Shown here one piece after another: positions 20,217 through 28,244 of a DNA stretch of 29,320 nucleotides; within the stretch, counting starts at the first letter, position 1; the number at the start of each line of letters is the position of its first letter. The stretch is from a virus: the IMG/VR virus record IMGVR_UViG_3300030450_000353, positions 1 through 29,320 of that record, one strand, 5' to 3'. A program made the translations under genes and the position numbers. The notes under the pieces are model-generated. The model searched no databases. It saw nothing but the letters and a program-made list of their open reading frames with translations, and was not told where the DNA came from.

Positions 20217-21916
20217 TAGTTAATTTAAAAGCAAATACAGCTCAAGCTGAAAAAAACGTAGAAGGTCTTAATAAAGATTTAAAAGAAACTCAAGCTGATA
20301 TTAGTGGAATAGAAGATGCAGGAGATCAGATGACTGGTGGTATGGTATCTGGTTTTAAAGGAATGTTGGCATCTGTTAAAAGTGCTATTACAGGACTTAA
20401 AACTTTTAGAGGTGCTTTACTTGCAACTGGTATTGGTGCTTTTGTAGTCGCTATTGGTTCGGTGGCTACTGCTCTTAGTAATTCTGAAGAAGGACAAAAC
20501 AGACTTAATAAATGGCTTACTCAAATTTCAGTTGTTATTGGAAATGTTACTGATATTTTAGGAAATTTTGGTAATGCAATAATTAGTGTTTTTACAGGAA
20601 ACTTTAGTGAAGCAAAAGAAGCCTTAGCAGCAGTTACGGAAGGGATTAAAAACTTCGGAGAAGAAACAAAAAAAGAAATAAAAGTAGCTGGAGAACTTGC
20701 TGATATGAGGGCGAAAGCTGATAAAGTAGAACGAGATTTACTACTTGAAAGAGCAGAAGCAGATAGAAAATTTAATGAATTAAGAGAAAAGGCAGCAGAT
20801 AAAGAAAATGTGGCTATTGCAGATAGAATAGCAGCTTTAAAAGAAGCAGCAGCTATTGATGAAGCGATTACTAAAAAAGAAATTGAAGCTGCAAGATTAA
20901 GATTTGAAGCTAAAAAAGCTGAAAACGCTTTATCAGCATCTACTAAAGAAGATTTAGATGAAGAAGCTGCTTTACAGGCTAGATTAATTGAACTTGAAAC
21001 AGCAAGGCTTAAAAAGGCTAAAACCTTAACTGCTGAAATTACTACCAATTTAAGAGAAGCTGAATCTGAAAGAAAAAGAATAGCAGCCGAAGCTAAAAAA
21101 GCAATAGACGATGAAAACAAAGCAAAAGAAGATGCTGAGAAAAAATTAGCAGAAGTTAAAAAATTAATACGAGATAATACTGCTGTAAGTGAACAAGAAA
21201 AAAGAGATTTACAGATAATCAAAATAGATGAGCATTTCCAAAAATTAAAAGAACAAGCTATTGCTCAAAATTTAGATATAACAGAATTAGAAAATGCTAA
21301 TGAATCTGCTAGACAAGCTAAATTAGATGAATTTGCAGCTCAAGATGATGCAAGAAATAAAAAAGCTGTATCTGACCAAAAATTAACTGATGCAGCTATG
21401 GTTATGAGCAAAAGAGCTTCTATAGCAACTATTGGTGGTTTAATGGGACAGCTTTCAGGTCTTTTAGGCGAAGGAACAGCAGCTTCAAAGGCAGCAGCAT
21501 TAGCTGAAATTTTAATATCATCTGGTGTTGGGTTTGCTCAAGGTTTAGATATTGCTCAAAAATCTGCTAAAGCAACTGGTCCAGCAGCAGCTTTTGCATT
21601 TCCAATATTTTATGCTACTCAAGTCGTAGCTATACTAACAGCAATAGGAAAAGCTAAACAAATATTATCTAAAGTAAAAGCTCCTAGTGGTGGGGGTTCT
21701 AGTAGAGGTGGGGGTGCTGTACCTTCTGTTTCTGCTCCTCCTACTCCTCCTACTCCACCAGATGTAACTTCAGTTGGTGGCTCTGGTATGAATCAATTAG
21801 CAGATGCAATAGGTTCTCAAAATCAACAACCAGTTCAAGCGTTTGTTGTTAGTAATGACGTAACAACTGCTCAAAGTTTAGAACGTAACATCGTAGATGG
21901 TGCTTCTATTGGATAA
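20201..21916 (+). CDS. Tail tape measure protein
   Basis: 571 residues. It starts MAKDVVVNLKANTAQAEKNV, a typical tape measure opening, then a helix-rich region with a hydrophobic segment (RGALLATGIGAFVVAIGSVATAL, about 69-91). A long charged coiled coil follows (about 160-390, rich in Ala, Glu, Lys). A second apolar block contains SGVGFAQGLDIAQ and ATQVVAILTAIGKAKQI (about 440-490). The end has a Gly/Pro-rich linker with PPTPPTPP. At about 1.5 angstrom per residue this predicts a tail of some 85 nm. No lytic domain is seen. It is the clearest evidence for a long non-contractile tail, since no sheath gene is present. Confidence 0.88.
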   Translation: MAKDVVVNLKANTAQAEKNVEGLNKDLKETQADISGIEDAGDQMTGGMVSGFKGMLASVKSAITGLKTFRGALLATGIGAFVVAIGSVATALSNSEEGQNRLNKWLTQISVVIGNVTDILGNFGNAIISVFTGNFSEAKEALAAVTEGIKNFGEETKKEIKVAGELADMRAKADKVERDLLLERAEADRKFNELREKAADKENVAIADRIAALKEAAAIDEAITKKEIEAARLRFEAKKAENALSASTKEDLDEEAALQARLIELETARLKKAKTLTAEITTNLREAESERKRIAAEAKKAIDDENKAKEDAEKKLAEVKKLIRDNTAVSEQEKRDLQIIKIDEHFQKLKEQAIAQNLDITELENANESARQAKLDEFAAQDDARNKKAVSDQKLTDAAMVMSKRASIATIGGLMGQLSGLLGEGTAASKAAALAEILISSGVGFAQGLDIAQKSAKATGPAAAFAFPIFYATQVVAILTAIGKAKQILSKVKAPSGGGSSRGGGAVPSVSAPPTPPTPPDVTSVGGSGMNQLADAIGSQNQQPVQAFVVSNDVTTAQSLERNIVDGASIG

Positions 21917-21930
21917 ATACAAAATTATAA

Positions 21931-21950
21931 ATTAAAACCGTTATACAATT
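21931..21950 (+). promoter_or_regulatory. CGTTATA element before head protease gene
   Basis: CGTTATA at 21939-21945, 5 nt before ATG 21951, within ATTAAAACCGTTATACAATT. It is the second member of the near-identical pair with 15201-15220, at the start of the head module. Confidence 0.35.
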
Positions 21951-22895
21951 ATGAAGATTATAGAACTCATCCTAGACGAAGCTCAAGACCTTATGGGAAT
22001 TGAAGCTATTTCTATTGTAGAGAATCCAGCAATAGAAGAAAACTTTTTAGCGTTAAAGTCAGACGAAATCAAACTAGCAGAAATAAATAAAGACAAAAAG
22101 ATATTAATGGGAGCTTTACTTATTCCTAATAAACCTATTTATAGAAACAACGAAGAAGGAGAATACTATATTTATTTTTCAAAAGATACTGTATTAAAAG
22201 CTAGTCAGCTTTATTTAAAAAACGGTAATCAAAACAACTCAACTTTAGAACATCAACACGAACTTAATGGTCTTACTCTAGTAGAATCTTGGATAGTTGA
22301 AGATGACAAATACGACAAGTCCAGAAAATATGGTTTAAATGTGCCAGTGGGAACTTGGATGGGTTCTGTAAAAGTAAACAATGATGATGTATGGAATGAG
22401 TATGTTAAGTCTGGTAAAGTAAAAGGATTTTCTATTGAAGGATATTTTGTAGATAAAATGGATGGAAAATATAATGAAAAAAAACAAGATAACTTTTCTA
22501 AAGATTTAGCTAATATAGAAGAAGAAGAAGCTAAAGAATTATTATCTGATATATCTGATATATTAATAAACAAAAAAGGAAAAAAATCTAAAACAGAATA
22601 TCATTCTGACTATCCTCAATCCGTTAAAAACAATGCTAAGAAAGGATTAGAACTAAATAAGAAATTAAACAACAAATGCTTTTCAACTGTTAATAGAATA
22701 AGAGCTAATAAGCTAATTAAGGGTAAACCAATATCCGTATCTACTATTAAAAGAATGAATAAATATCTATCAAAAGCTGAGGAGCATTTTGACGCTAAAG
22801 ATAAGCTGTCTTGTTCAACTATTAATTTCCTGTTATGGGGTGGTTTAGCTGCTAAAAAATGGTCAGCTTCAAAACTTAAAAAATTAAAAAATTGA
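21951..22895 (+). CDS. XkdF-like prohead protease with fused C-terminal domain
   Basis: 314 residues. The N-terminal 200 residues match XkdF-type putative proteases: MKIIELILDEAQ, IEAISIVENPAIEENFLALK (VxxPAI motif), GALLIPNKPIYR, HQHELNGLTLVESWIVED, and VPVGTWMGSVKV...WNEYVKSGKVKGFSIEGYF. The His-x-His in EHQHELNG and the GFSIEG serine fit a serine-protease fold. The remaining 105 residues form a separate module (DYPQSVKNNAKKGLELN ... RANKLIKGKPISVSTIKRMNKYLS ... WGGLAAKKWSASKL) found in other phage head proteins. Expected role: maturation of the scaffold and capsid, downstream genes in the same block. It is preceded by the CGTTATA element. Confidence 0.8.
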   Translation: MKIIELILDEAQDLMGIEAISIVENPAIEENFLALKSDEIKLAEINKDKKILMGALLIPNKPIYRNNEEGEYYIYFSKDTVLKASQLYLKNGNQNNSTLEHQHELNGLTLVESWIVEDDKYDKSRKYGLNVPVGTWMGSVKVNNDDVWNEYVKSGKVKGFSIEGYFVDKMDGKYNEKKQDNFSKDLANIEEEEAKELLSDISDILINKKGKKSKTEYHSDYPQSVKNNAKKGLELNKKLNNKCFSTVNRIRANKLIKGKPISVSTIKRMNKYLSKAEEHFDAKDKLSCSTINFLLWGGLAAKKWSASKLKKLKN

Positions 22896-23044
22896 AAAAG
22901 AAAGGGTATATACCAAGTAGGACAAGTCCTAAAAGTGGTAGTAGAGCTTGTTTCTGTAAAGACACTAATACTTACTCACGCACTTGTTGCAATGGAGACA
23001 TATGGTCGCAAGGAATTGGAGTAATAAGTAGAACTGCATCTTGA
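22892..23044 (+). CDS. Conserved Cys-rich microprotein (50 aa, TTG start)
   Basis: The frame starts with TTG at 22892, overlapping the protease stop (TTGA). The core is SRACFCKDTNTYSRTCCNGD followed by IWSQGIGVI: four Cys in a CxC...CC pattern and a conserved QGIG end. Proteins of this size and pattern (C-x-C-x(9 to 10)-CC-x(7)-QGIG) occur next to head genes in many Bacteroidetes phages. The Cys could hold a metal or form disulfides in the virion. Function unknown. There is no ATG in this frame, and the pattern makes the TTG start credible. Confidence 0.68.
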   Translation: MKKKGYIPSRTSPKSGSRACFCKDTNTYSRTCCNGDIWSQGIGVISRTAS

Positions 23045-23084
23045 AAATGCAAAATTAATTTTAATAACCGTTAATAGAATAATT

Positions 23085-23762
23085 ATGAAATCAAGTGAAA
23101 TGATAAACAAAATCAAAACGCTTCTTGACATTCAAGTAAAACTTGAAGAAAGGAAATTAGAAAATGGTACTGTTGTTGAAGCAGAATCATTTGAAAAGGG
23201 TAGAGAAATTTTCATCAAAACAGACGATGAAAAAGTCGCTATGCCTGTTGGCGAATATATCTTAGAATCTGGCGAATTAGTCGTTGTAGAAGAAGAAGGT
23301 ATAATTGCTGACGTAAGAGATGTTAGTGATGACGTTCCTGCTAAAGAAGAAGATTCTGCTGAAACAGAAGATTTAGCTGAATTTGATCCAGATAGATACG
23401 TTAGCGTAGATGACTGGAGAGGTATGGAAGAAAGAATTGCTAATTTAGAAGATGCGATTGCTGATCTTAAAGGAGATAAGCAACCGAAATCTGAAAAAGT
23501 AGTTGAAGCTGAAGAACAAGAAAAAGATAACTCTAGACAACCAAAATCTAGAACTATCAAAGAGGAGTTCTCAGAAGAAAACAAAGAGAATAAAAAAGAA
23601 AACCTTAAAGACGAACTTAAAGATGAACTTTCAAAACCTGCTGCTAATCCTATTAAGCACAGTCCAGAAAACGAATCTAATAAGATTGAAATGAAAAGGT
23701 TTTCAGAAAAAAGACGACCATCTGTTATGGACAACGTCTTAGAAAAATTAATAAACAATTAA
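23085..23762 (+). CDS. Head scaffolding protein
   Basis: 225 residues. A beta-rich N-terminal domain is typical of Bacteroidetes phage scaffolds (VKLEERKLENGTVVEAESFE, GREIFIKTDDEKVAMPVGEY, LVVVEEEGIIADV). It is followed by a strongly acidic region, a short coiled coil (DDWRGMEERIANLEDAIADLKGD, about 110-132), and a Lys/Glu-rich low-complexity part. The end is KRRPSVMDNVLEKLINN, a small basic helix suited to capsid binding. It lies directly before the major capsid gene (13-nt gap) and after the protease, the usual place for a scaffold. It is probably removed by the protease. The CGTTAATA element lies 13 nt upstream of the start. Confidence 0.8.
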   Translation: MKSSEMINKIKTLLDIQVKLEERKLENGTVVEAESFEKGREIFIKTDDEKVAMPVGEYILESGELVVVEEEGIIADVRDVSDDVPAKEEDSAETEDLAEFDPDRYVSVDDWRGMEERIANLEDAIADLKGDKQPKSEKVVEAEEQEKDNSRQPKSRTIKEEFSEENKENKKENLKDELKDELSKPAANPIKHSPENESNKIEMKRFSEKRRPSVMDNVLEKLINN

Positions 23763-23775
23763 ATTATAAACTATT

Positions 23776-24696
23776 ATGGCTTTATCAATTACATCAACGT
23801 ATGCAGGAGAATTTTCAGGGAAATATATCGCTGCTGCATTATTATCAGGTAACACAATCTCAAAAGGTGGGATAGAAGTGAGACCGAACATTAAGTATAA
23901 AGAAGTTGTTAAAAAAGTAGCAACGTCTGGACTTATTGTAGATGCAACTTGCGACTTTACAAGTGCTGGAAACATCACATTAACTGAAAGGATAATTCAA
24001 CCTGAAGAATTCCAAGTAAACAATGAATTTTGTTTAACTCCATTTGTTAGCGACTGGGAAGCAGTTTCTATGGGCTATTCAGCTTATGAGAAAATACCTC
24101 CTAAGTTTTCTGACTTTTTAATTGCTCACGTTGCTGCTGAAGTAGCACAAAAGACTGAGCAAAATATCTGGCAAGGTGCTAATGGAACTGCTGGGGAGTT
24201 TGACGGATTAGTAACTTTAGCTGCTGCTGATTCAGACACAGTTAAGATTAGTGGTACAACTATAACTAACACTAATGTAATAGCAGAAATGGCTAAAATG
24301 ATTGACAATGCTCCAAGTGCTATTTACGGTAAAGAGGACTTAAAACTTTATGTTTCTCAAAACGTAGCTCAAGCATATATTAGAGCTTTGGGCGGATTTG
24401 CAAACGTAACTCCTGGTTATGAAAACAAATCTCAAATGTGGTATAGTGGTCAAGAATTATCTTTTGATGGAGTACAAGTATTCCTAGCAGAAGGTATGGA
24501 AGATAATACTATGTTATTAGCTCAGAAATCTAACTTATGGTTTGGAACTGGATTGCTAAACGATGCGAACATTGTTAAGACACTAGATATGGCAGACTTA
24601 GATGGCTCTCAAAATGTAAGAGTTATTATGAGATTTACTGCTGGAGTACAATATGGTATTAGTACCGATGTTGTAGTCTATTGTGGTACTTGCTAA
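23776..24696 (+). CDS. Major capsid protein
   Basis: 306 residues: MALSITSTYAGEFSGKYIAA, then ALLSGNTISKGGIEVRPNIK, CDFTSAGNITLTERIIQPEE (probable beta-hairpin / E-loop region), FCLTPFVSDWEAVSMGYSAY, IPPKFSDFLIAHVAAEVAQK (spine-helix-like), and LKLYVSQNVAQAYIRALGGF in the P-domain region. The end is IMRFTAGVQYGISTDVVVYC. This is the layout of HK97-fold capsid proteins of Bacteroidetes phages. There is no N-terminal delta domain, so a separate scaffold is expected, and one is present upstream. A strong terminator follows, so this gene ends a transcript. Confidence 0.85.
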   Translation: MALSITSTYAGEFSGKYIAAALLSGNTISKGGIEVRPNIKYKEVVKKVATSGLIVDATCDFTSAGNITLTERIIQPEEFQVNNEFCLTPFVSDWEAVSMGYSAYEKIPPKFSDFLIAHVAAEVAQKTEQNIWQGANGTAGEFDGLVTLAAADSDTVKISGTTITNTNVIAEMAKMIDNAPSAIYGKEDLKLYVSQNVAQAYIRALGGFANVTPGYENKSQMWYSGQELSFDGVQVFLAEGMEDNTMLLAQKSNLWFGTGLLNDANIVKTLDMADLDGSQNVRVIMRFTAGVQYGISTDVVVYCGTC

Positions 24697-24714
24697 TTAG
24701 AATACATTTAATAT

Positions 24715-24755
24715 AAGGGTAGGATAGGATTACTCCTACCTTACCCTTTTTTTTT
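24715..24755 (+). terminator. Strong terminator after major capsid gene
   Basis: Left arm 24715-24729 and right arm 24734-24748 form about 14 pairs with one mismatch over a TTAC loop, followed by nine T. It is the best terminator in the window. Confidence 0.88.
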
Positions 24756-24775
24756 AACTTTATAAATATAATATT

Positions 24776-25297
24776 ATGGCTTGTGCTTTAACAACTGGAA
24801 GGGAATTACCTTGTAAAACTGGGTTTGGTGGTATTAAATATGTTTACTTTGCAGATTATGGAACGCTAGGAACAGTTACTATAAACGCTGATGGTACTAT
24901 TGACGCTATGTCTGGTTCACCTGCTTGGTATCAATACGACATAAAAGGCAATAGCTCTTTAGAAACTACTATAAATAGTTCTAGAGAAAATGGTACAACT
25001 TTTTATGCTCAAACTCTTAATCTTACTTTAACTTATTTAGACGTTGCTACTCAGCAAGAAATTCAACTTCTTGCAGTAAGCAGACCTCATTTAGTAGTAG
25101 AAGATTATTATGGAAACCAATTTTTATGTGGATATGAAAACGGAGTAGAATGTACTGGTGGAACGATTGTAACTGGAGCTGCTGCTGGAGATTTATCTGG
25201 CTTTACTTTGACTTTTGAAGGTCAAGAAGAAAAAGGTCCTTATTTTGTAGATGCAGGAGTAGTAACTGCTAATGCAGCTCAAATCACTCCAAACTAG
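24776..25297 (+). CDS. Probable major tail tube protein
   Basis: 173 residues. A beta-rich single domain: CKTGFGGIKYVYFADYGTLG, then TVTINADGTIDAM, WYQYDIKGNSSLETTINSSR, ENGTTFYAQTLNLTLTYLD, QQEIQLLAVSRPHLVVEDYY, GNQFLCGYENGVECTGGTIV, and FTLTFEGQEEKGPYFVD. The order of strands, with a QTLNLTL strand followed by a helix, then GFTLTFEGQE, resembles tube proteins of Bacteroidetes phages. It stands between two strong terminators, consistent with high, separately controlled expression. A head decoration protein is the main alternative. Confidence 0.6.
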   Translation: MACALTTGRELPCKTGFGGIKYVYFADYGTLGTVTINADGTIDAMSGSPAWYQYDIKGNSSLETTINSSRENGTTFYAQTLNLTLTYLDVATQQEIQLLAVSRPHLVVEDYYGNQFLCGYENGVECTGGTIVTGAAAGDLSGFTLTFEGQEEKGPYFVDAGVVTANAAQITPN

Positions 25298-25327
25298 GCT
25301 TTCTAATCTTAGTGGTATTCTTTAAAG

Positions 25328-25358
25328 AAAGGCATCCTTTTCAGGATGCTTTTTTTTA
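25328..25358 (+). terminator. Terminator after tube gene
   Basis: GCATCCT (25332-25338) pairs with AGGATGC (25343-25349) over TTTC, extended by AAAG with T, and followed by nine T. Confidence 0.85.
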
Positions 25359-25395
25359 TTATACAAATTGATAAAATAATTCCGTTATATATCAA

Positions 25396-25836
25396 ATGAT
25401 AGTTTTAACTACAACTGCAACTCAGACTTTAACGATAATACCTAGAGAATATTTAGGTAGTTTTTATGTTAAATTTAGAGATACAAGTTTAAATAAAACT
25501 TTTAGTTATTTTGAAGATACAACCACAACTAGTGGGGATTATCTAAGTTTTACTGGAAACTATGTAGATGCTTCAGATGATTCTATTTTTATTGAAGGTA
25601 GGTTTTATGATTTAGATGTTTATGCTGATTATAATTACTGGAATACTAATTTGAGTTTATGGGAAAACTACGATGAAATATGGCAAACGGATTCTAACCA
25701 AGAATCAAGGGTTTATAAAGACAGAGTATTCTGTACAGACCAAGATATTGACCAAGATGATTTTGATATGTATTCAATGAATAAAGACCAATACGTTACA
25801 AACGATTCTTATAATAATGAGTATATTGTAATATGA
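25396..25836 (+). CDS. Hypothetical structural protein (146 aa)
   Basis: 146 residues, beta-rich N-terminal half (MIVLTTTATQTLTIIPREYL, then FYVKFRDTSLNKTFSYF, SIFIEGRFYDLDVYADYNYW). The C-terminal half is acidic (VYKDRVFCTDQDIDQDDFDM, then NDSYNNEYIVI). The pattern SIFIEGRFYDLxVY and RVFCTDQDIDQ is one I associate with small structural proteins beside capsid or portal genes in marine Bacteroidetes phages, but no role is known. It starts 6 nt after a CGTTATA element and overlaps the portal gene by 4 nt. Confidence 0.55.
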   Translation: MIVLTTTATQTLTIIPREYLGSFYVKFRDTSLNKTFSYFEDTTTTSGDYLSFTGNYVDASDDSIFIEGRFYDLDVYADYNYWNTNLSLWENYDEIWQTDSNQESRVYKDRVFCTDQDIDQDDFDMYSMNKDQYVTNDSYNNEYIVI

Positions 25837-27722
25837 AAAAAAGAAAAAGAAATAGCTTTGGACAGTTTATGAAAAGCGTTAAATCTGAAATAAGTTTTGT
25901 CAATTTAAGCACATATACAAGTCCTGAAGTAATAGAAAAAACCAATAAAGAATGGGTAGAATATGGCGAAGATAATAACTACTTTCAATATCTTATTGAT
26001 AGATATAATGGCAGTCCAACAAATAATGCTGCAATTAATGGTATTAGTCAATCTATTTATGGCAAAGGTTTAAATGCAACTGATGCAAATAGAAAGCCAG
26101 AAGAATATGCTAAGATGGTATCTATGTTCAATAAAGATACCGTTAGAAAATTATGTTATGATCTGAAACTTATGGGACAATGTGCTATTCAAGTAATCTA
26201 TTCTAAAGATAGAAAGTCAATAGCAAAATTAACTCATTTTCCAGTTGAAACACTAAGAGCCGAAAAAGCAAATGAAGAAGGAGAAGTTCCAGCTTATTAT
26301 TATTGTAAAGACTGGTCTAAAATTAAACCTAGTGATAGTCCATTAAGGATACCTGCTTATGGGCATAGTAAAGAATCAATAGAAATATATTATGTACAAC
26401 CTTATAAAGCAGGGTTTTATTATTATAGTCCAGTAGATTATCAAGGTGGACTTCAATACTGTGCTTTAGAAGAAGAAATATCTAATTATCATTTGAATAA
26501 TATAGAAAACGGTTTAAGTCCTTCTATGTTAATTAACTTCAATAATGGTATTCCTAATCAAGAAGAAAGACGAATATTAGAGCATAAGATAGCTGAAAAG
26601 TTTAGTGGTTCTAGTAATGCTGGAAAATTCATTCTTGCTTTTAATGATAATAAAGATGCTCAAGCTGAAATAACTCCAGTTCAACTATCAGATGCACATC
26701 AACAATATCAGTTTTTAAGTGAAGAATCTACTAAAAAGATAATGTTAGCTCACAGGGTAGTTTCACCAATGCTTTTAGGTATTAAAGATTCTACTGGATT
26801 AGGTAACAATGCAGATGAAATTAGGACAGCCAGTTTGCTTATGGATAATACTGTTATAAGACCGTTTCAGGAACTTTTAATAGATTGCTTTGATAACCTA
26901 TTAGCGTACAATAATATTGCCTTAAACCTCTATTTTATTACGTTACAGCCTTTAGAGTTTACAGAAGTTGATCCTGACTTACAAGATAAAGAAGCTATTG
27001 AAGAAGAAACAGGAGTTAAACAAGATTTATCTGACGATAGACCAGAATTATCGGATGATGAAGCTAAAGATATTCTAGGAAGTTTAAGAGAATCTGCTCA
27101 AGAAATTGGAGACGATTATGAATTTGTAGATGAATTAGATGAAGATGAAGAAATTAGTAATGAGGACTGGGCAAATTCTTTAATAAAAGAAAAGAAAAGT
27201 ACCTTATCTAAATTAAAGTCTTTTGTGGGTTTAGAAAGTGCTAGTGAAGATAATGTAGGTAGTGTTAGAGATGGAAGTGCTTTTAGTTATTTAGATTCTA
27301 AAAATGATCTATATAAAATACGTTATAAATATGCAGTTGGTTCTAGAAAACCAATGCAAAGTGGAAATAAGTCTAGAGACTTTTGTGAAGAAATGATGAA
27401 GCTATCTGGTAATGGTTTAGTATGGAGAATAGAAGATATAGATAAGGCTTCTTGGAGGGAAAATGTAAACGTAGAATTTAGACACAAAAATAAACGATAC
27501 GATATATTTAAGTTTAAAGGTGGTATATATTGTAGGCATAAATGGGTACGAGTTTTATATAAAGCAAAAAATAAAACAGAAATATCTGAAAACTTAAAAG
27601 ATTATAGAAAAGCAACTAAAAAAGAGTTTCCTTCCTATATGAATAATAAGAAACCTAGAGGTACAAAAGAAAGCGTTATAGCTCCTGAAAATATGAAAAA
27701 TAGAGGAGCATATCCAAAATAG
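25833..27722 (+). CDS. Portal protein with extra C-terminal domain
   Basis: 629 residues. The first 400 have the portal layout: EWVEYGEDNNYFQYLIDRYN, then SPTNNAAINGISQSIYGKGL, MGQCAIQVIYSKDRKSIAKL and THFPVETLRAEK (clip and wing strands), HHLNNI-type helix in YHLNNIENGLSPSMLINFNN, EERRILEHKIAEKFSGSSNA, and LLGIKDSTGLGNNADEIRTA (stem/crown). An acidic linker (residues about 400-450) leads to a separate domain at about 500-629 with SRDFCEEMM, EDIDKASW, and IYCRHKWVRVLY. This domain is fused to head proteins in several phage groups. The portal forms the dodecameric DNA channel. It sits downstream of the capsid gene, unlike the usual order. Confidence 0.85.
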   Translation: MKKRKRNSFGQFMKSVKSEISFVNLSTYTSPEVIEKTNKEWVEYGEDNNYFQYLIDRYNGSPTNNAAINGISQSIYGKGLNATDANRKPEEYAKMVSMFNKDTVRKLCYDLKLMGQCAIQVIYSKDRKSIAKLTHFPVETLRAEKANEEGEVPAYYYCKDWSKIKPSDSPLRIPAYGHSKESIEIYYVQPYKAGFYYYSPVDYQGGLQYCALEEEISNYHLNNIENGLSPSMLINFNNGIPNQEERRILEHKIAEKFSGSSNAGKFILAFNDNKDAQAEITPVQLSDAHQQYQFLSEESTKKIMLAHRVVSPMLLGIKDSTGLGNNADEIRTASLLMDNTVIRPFQELLIDCFDNLLAYNNIALNLYFITLQPLEFTEVDPDLQDKEAIEEETGVKQDLSDDRPELSDDEAKDILGSLRESAQEIGDDYEFVDELDEDEEISNEDWANSLIKEKKSTLSKLKSFVGLESASEDNVGSVRDGSAFSYLDSKNDLYKIRYKYAVGSRKPMQSGNKSRDFCEEMMKLSGNGLVWRIEDIDKASWRENVNVEFRHKNKRYDIFKFKGGIYCRHKWVRVLYKAKNKTEISENLKDYRKATKKEFPSYMNNKKPRGTKESVIAPENMKNRGAYPK

Positions 27723-27728
27723 AAAAAT

Positions 27729-28244
27729 ATGGCAGCAACAGCGTTATTTATAAATAGAACTGATTTAGTAAGAAACTCCATTATTGATGGAAATGTTGAT
27801 ACTGATAAATTCATCCAGTTTATTAAATTGGCTCAAGAAATACATATACAGAATTATATGGGGACTGAGCTTTATAATCAAATTGGAACAATGATTAGTG
27901 ATGGTACTATTGATGACGTTGGTAATGCTAAATTTAAAACTCTATTAAATGATTATATAGCTCCTATGCTTATATGGTTTGCTCAAGTGGATTACATTCC
28001 TTTTGCAGCCTATCAAATAAGAAATGGAGGAATATATAAACATTCATCTGAAACTTCAGAATCTGTTTCAAAAAATGAAGTAGATTTTTTAGTAGAGAAA
28101 GCAAGAACCAATGCAGATTGGTATGCTAGAAGGTTTATTTCGTATATGGATTTTAACCAAAGTGATTTTCCAAAATATACGAGTAATAGCAACGATGATA
28201 TTTCACCTTCAGATGAAGCTACGTTTAATGGATGGGTATTATGA
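27729..28244 (+). CDS. Head-tail connector (DUF6712-like)
   Basis: 171 residues: ALFINRTDLVRNSIIDGNVD, then TDKFIQFIKLAQEIHIQNYM, GTELYNQIGTMI, LLNDYIAPMLIWFAQVDYIP, FAAYQIRNGGIYKH, and VDFLVEKARTNADWYARRFI. It is all helical with the helix order of DUF6712/gp6-type connectors in Bacteroidetes phages. It starts six bases after the portal stop. Expected role: ring between portal and tail completion proteins. Confidence in the family is good. Confidence 0.75.
   Translation: MAATALFINRTDLVRNSIIDGNVDTDKFIQFIKLAQEIHIQNYMGTELYNQIGTMISDGTIDDVGNAKFKTLLNDYIAPMLIWFAQVDYIPFAAYQIRNGGIYKHSSETSESVSKNEVDFLVEKARTNADWYARRFISYMDFNQSDFPKYTSNSNDDISPSDEATFNGWVL

Noticed and set aside
20521-21222. Long minus-strand open frame (233 codons)
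   Set aside because: It lies opposite the tape measure coiled coil. Its Ser/Ala/Leu-rich composition is the mirror of Glu/Ala/Lys codons; no leader, neighbours or motifs support it.
23503-23694. Plus-strand alternate frame in the scaffold gene (63 codons)
   Set aside because: Low-complexity Lys/Leu product of an A-rich tract; no start context or family.
23132-23758. Minus-strand open frame of 208 codons
   Set aside because: Opposite the acidic scaffold gene; its Ser/Phe-rich sequence is a shadow of GAA/AAA codons.
27316-27322. CGTTATA inside the portal gene as another regulatory copy
   Set aside because: It encodes in-frame portal residues and is not near a gene start; treated as a chance occurrence.
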